Assembly (NCBI RefSeq): GCF_900091445.1
Contig: NZ_LT607733.1
Coordinates: 947,501 to 1,011,500 of the forward strand
Length of the DNA stretch: 64,000 nucleotides
Source of the DNA: Micromonospora echinofusca
GTDB taxonomy: Bacteria; Actinomycetota; Actinomycetes; Mycobacteriales; Micromonosporaceae
Direction: 5' to 3'
In this document: positions 63,601 to 64,000 of the stretch, piece after piece
How positions within the stretch are numbered: the stretch's first letter is position 1
How the letters are laid out: the number at the start of each line of letters is the position of its first letter
Notes under the pieces: model-generated
What the model was told of the DNA's origin: nothing
The model's database searches: none
Seen by the model: the letters and a program-made list of their open reading frames with translations, nothing else
Translations under genes and position numbers: made by a program

Positions 63601-64000
63601 TCACCTGGTGAAGCTGTAGGTCATCGGGTAGCGGTAGAGCACGCCCTCGTTGGCCTTGACGCCGCCGATGATGCCGAAGATCAGCGGCACCAGCCAGACG
63701 AGCATCGGGACGAAGAACAGCACCCCACAGGTGATCAGCGTGACCACCCAGCTCAGCACGCCGACGATCGTCCAGGTGAGCTGGAAGTTCAGCGCCGCGA
63801 CGGCGTGCGCCCGGGCGGTCGGGGACTGCTGCCCCCGGGCCATCAGCGCGATCAGCGGCGCCAACCAGCCGAGCAGACCCCCGCCGACGATCACGCCGAC
63901 CGCGCCGCCGAAGTGGGCGATGAGGGCCCAGTTCTTGTCGTCGTTGCTGGCGTAGCCGCCCGTCGGCGCACCGTAGCCGCCCCCGCCGGGATACCCGGCC
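63601..64000 (-). CDS. DUF4870 membrane protein, 5' end outside the window
   Basis: The last 133 codons or so of a gene that continues to the right. A Gly/Tyr/Pro-rich N-terminal part (GYPGGGGYGAPTGGYAS) leads into DKNWALIAHFGG and three to four transmembrane helices, with AALNFQLTWTIVG and KANEGVLYRYPMTYSF at the end. This fits the DUF4870 family (YtxH/Tic20-like small membrane proteins of unknown function). The frame stays open to the window edge, so the start codon at 63892-63894 is only internal. Confidence 0.88.
   Translation of the reverse strand, partial: AGYPGGGGYGAPTGGYASNDDKNWALIAHFGGAVGVIVGGGLLGWLAPLIALMARGQQSPTARAHAVAALNFQLTWTIVGVLSWVVTLITCGVLFFVPMLVWLVPLIFGIIGGVKANEGVLYRYPMTYSFTR

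Overview
The window is high-GC actinobacterial DNA, most likely chromosomal and from the Micromonosporaceae (Micromonospora or a close relative). Evidence: very GC-rich codon use with many GTG starts; a 23S rRNA that appears to carry the extra domain-III insertion of high-GC Gram-positives; an actinobacterial-type translational T-box before ileS; many genes starting 6-8 nt after a TANNNT -10 box with no Shine-Dalgarno; and a gene order (valS-folC-DUF4233-ndk, rne-rplU-rpmA-obgE, nadD-rsfS-phosphatase-DegV-comEA-comEC-holA-rpsT-lepA) that follows the Mycobacterium tuberculosis arrangement from memory. No database was available, so the genus is an inference.

Layout. 1-2710: the 3' four-fifths of a 23S rRNA, 5S rRNA and the operon terminator. 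3284-16742: tRNA charging and housekeeping (valS, folC, ndk, ileS under a T-box, an acyltransferase) with a few regulators and unknowns. 16816-27747: a proline-rich membrane protein paralogous to the one at 3284, a radical SAM pair (TIGR03960/TIGR03936 type), RNase E/G, L21, L27 and Obg. 27845-38247: the accessory part, with small envelope or stress proteins (DUF6766, DUF4383, a 258-residue amphipathic protein, a holin-like protein, DUF3618), then a glycosyltransferase / methyltransferase / CYP152 peroxygenase group, a 130-residue unknown, an orphan asparagine-synthase-like ligase with an AT-richer leader, and an orphan DUF397 protein. 38317-53907: pepN and the nadD-to-lepA block, in which a DinB-family gene is frameshifted and comEC is broken into two overlapping frames. 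54152-55136: a tandem duplication of a whole GlsB-type stress gene, promoter and terminator included. 55317-58443: a sugar ABC transporter without its ATPase. 58596-64000: MOSC, PhyH-type dioxygenase, a lysozyme-like protein, enoyl-CoA hydratase, hemW and a partial DUF4870 gene.

How it works together. Most of the window makes or services the translation machinery: rRNA, three r-proteins, two tRNA synthetases, the ribosome factors Obg, RsfS and LepA, and RNase E/G. Two sets look like general stress response: the GlsB duplicates and the 29783-31723 operon. Both are preceded by sequences resembling GGTTT-N15/16-GGGTA promoters of the SigB/SigF class. The best candidates for something not yet described are the 31830-38020 neighbourhood, the two-piece comEC, the promoter-gene-terminator duplication, and the paralogous membrane proteins sharing a Cys/DHGS signature.
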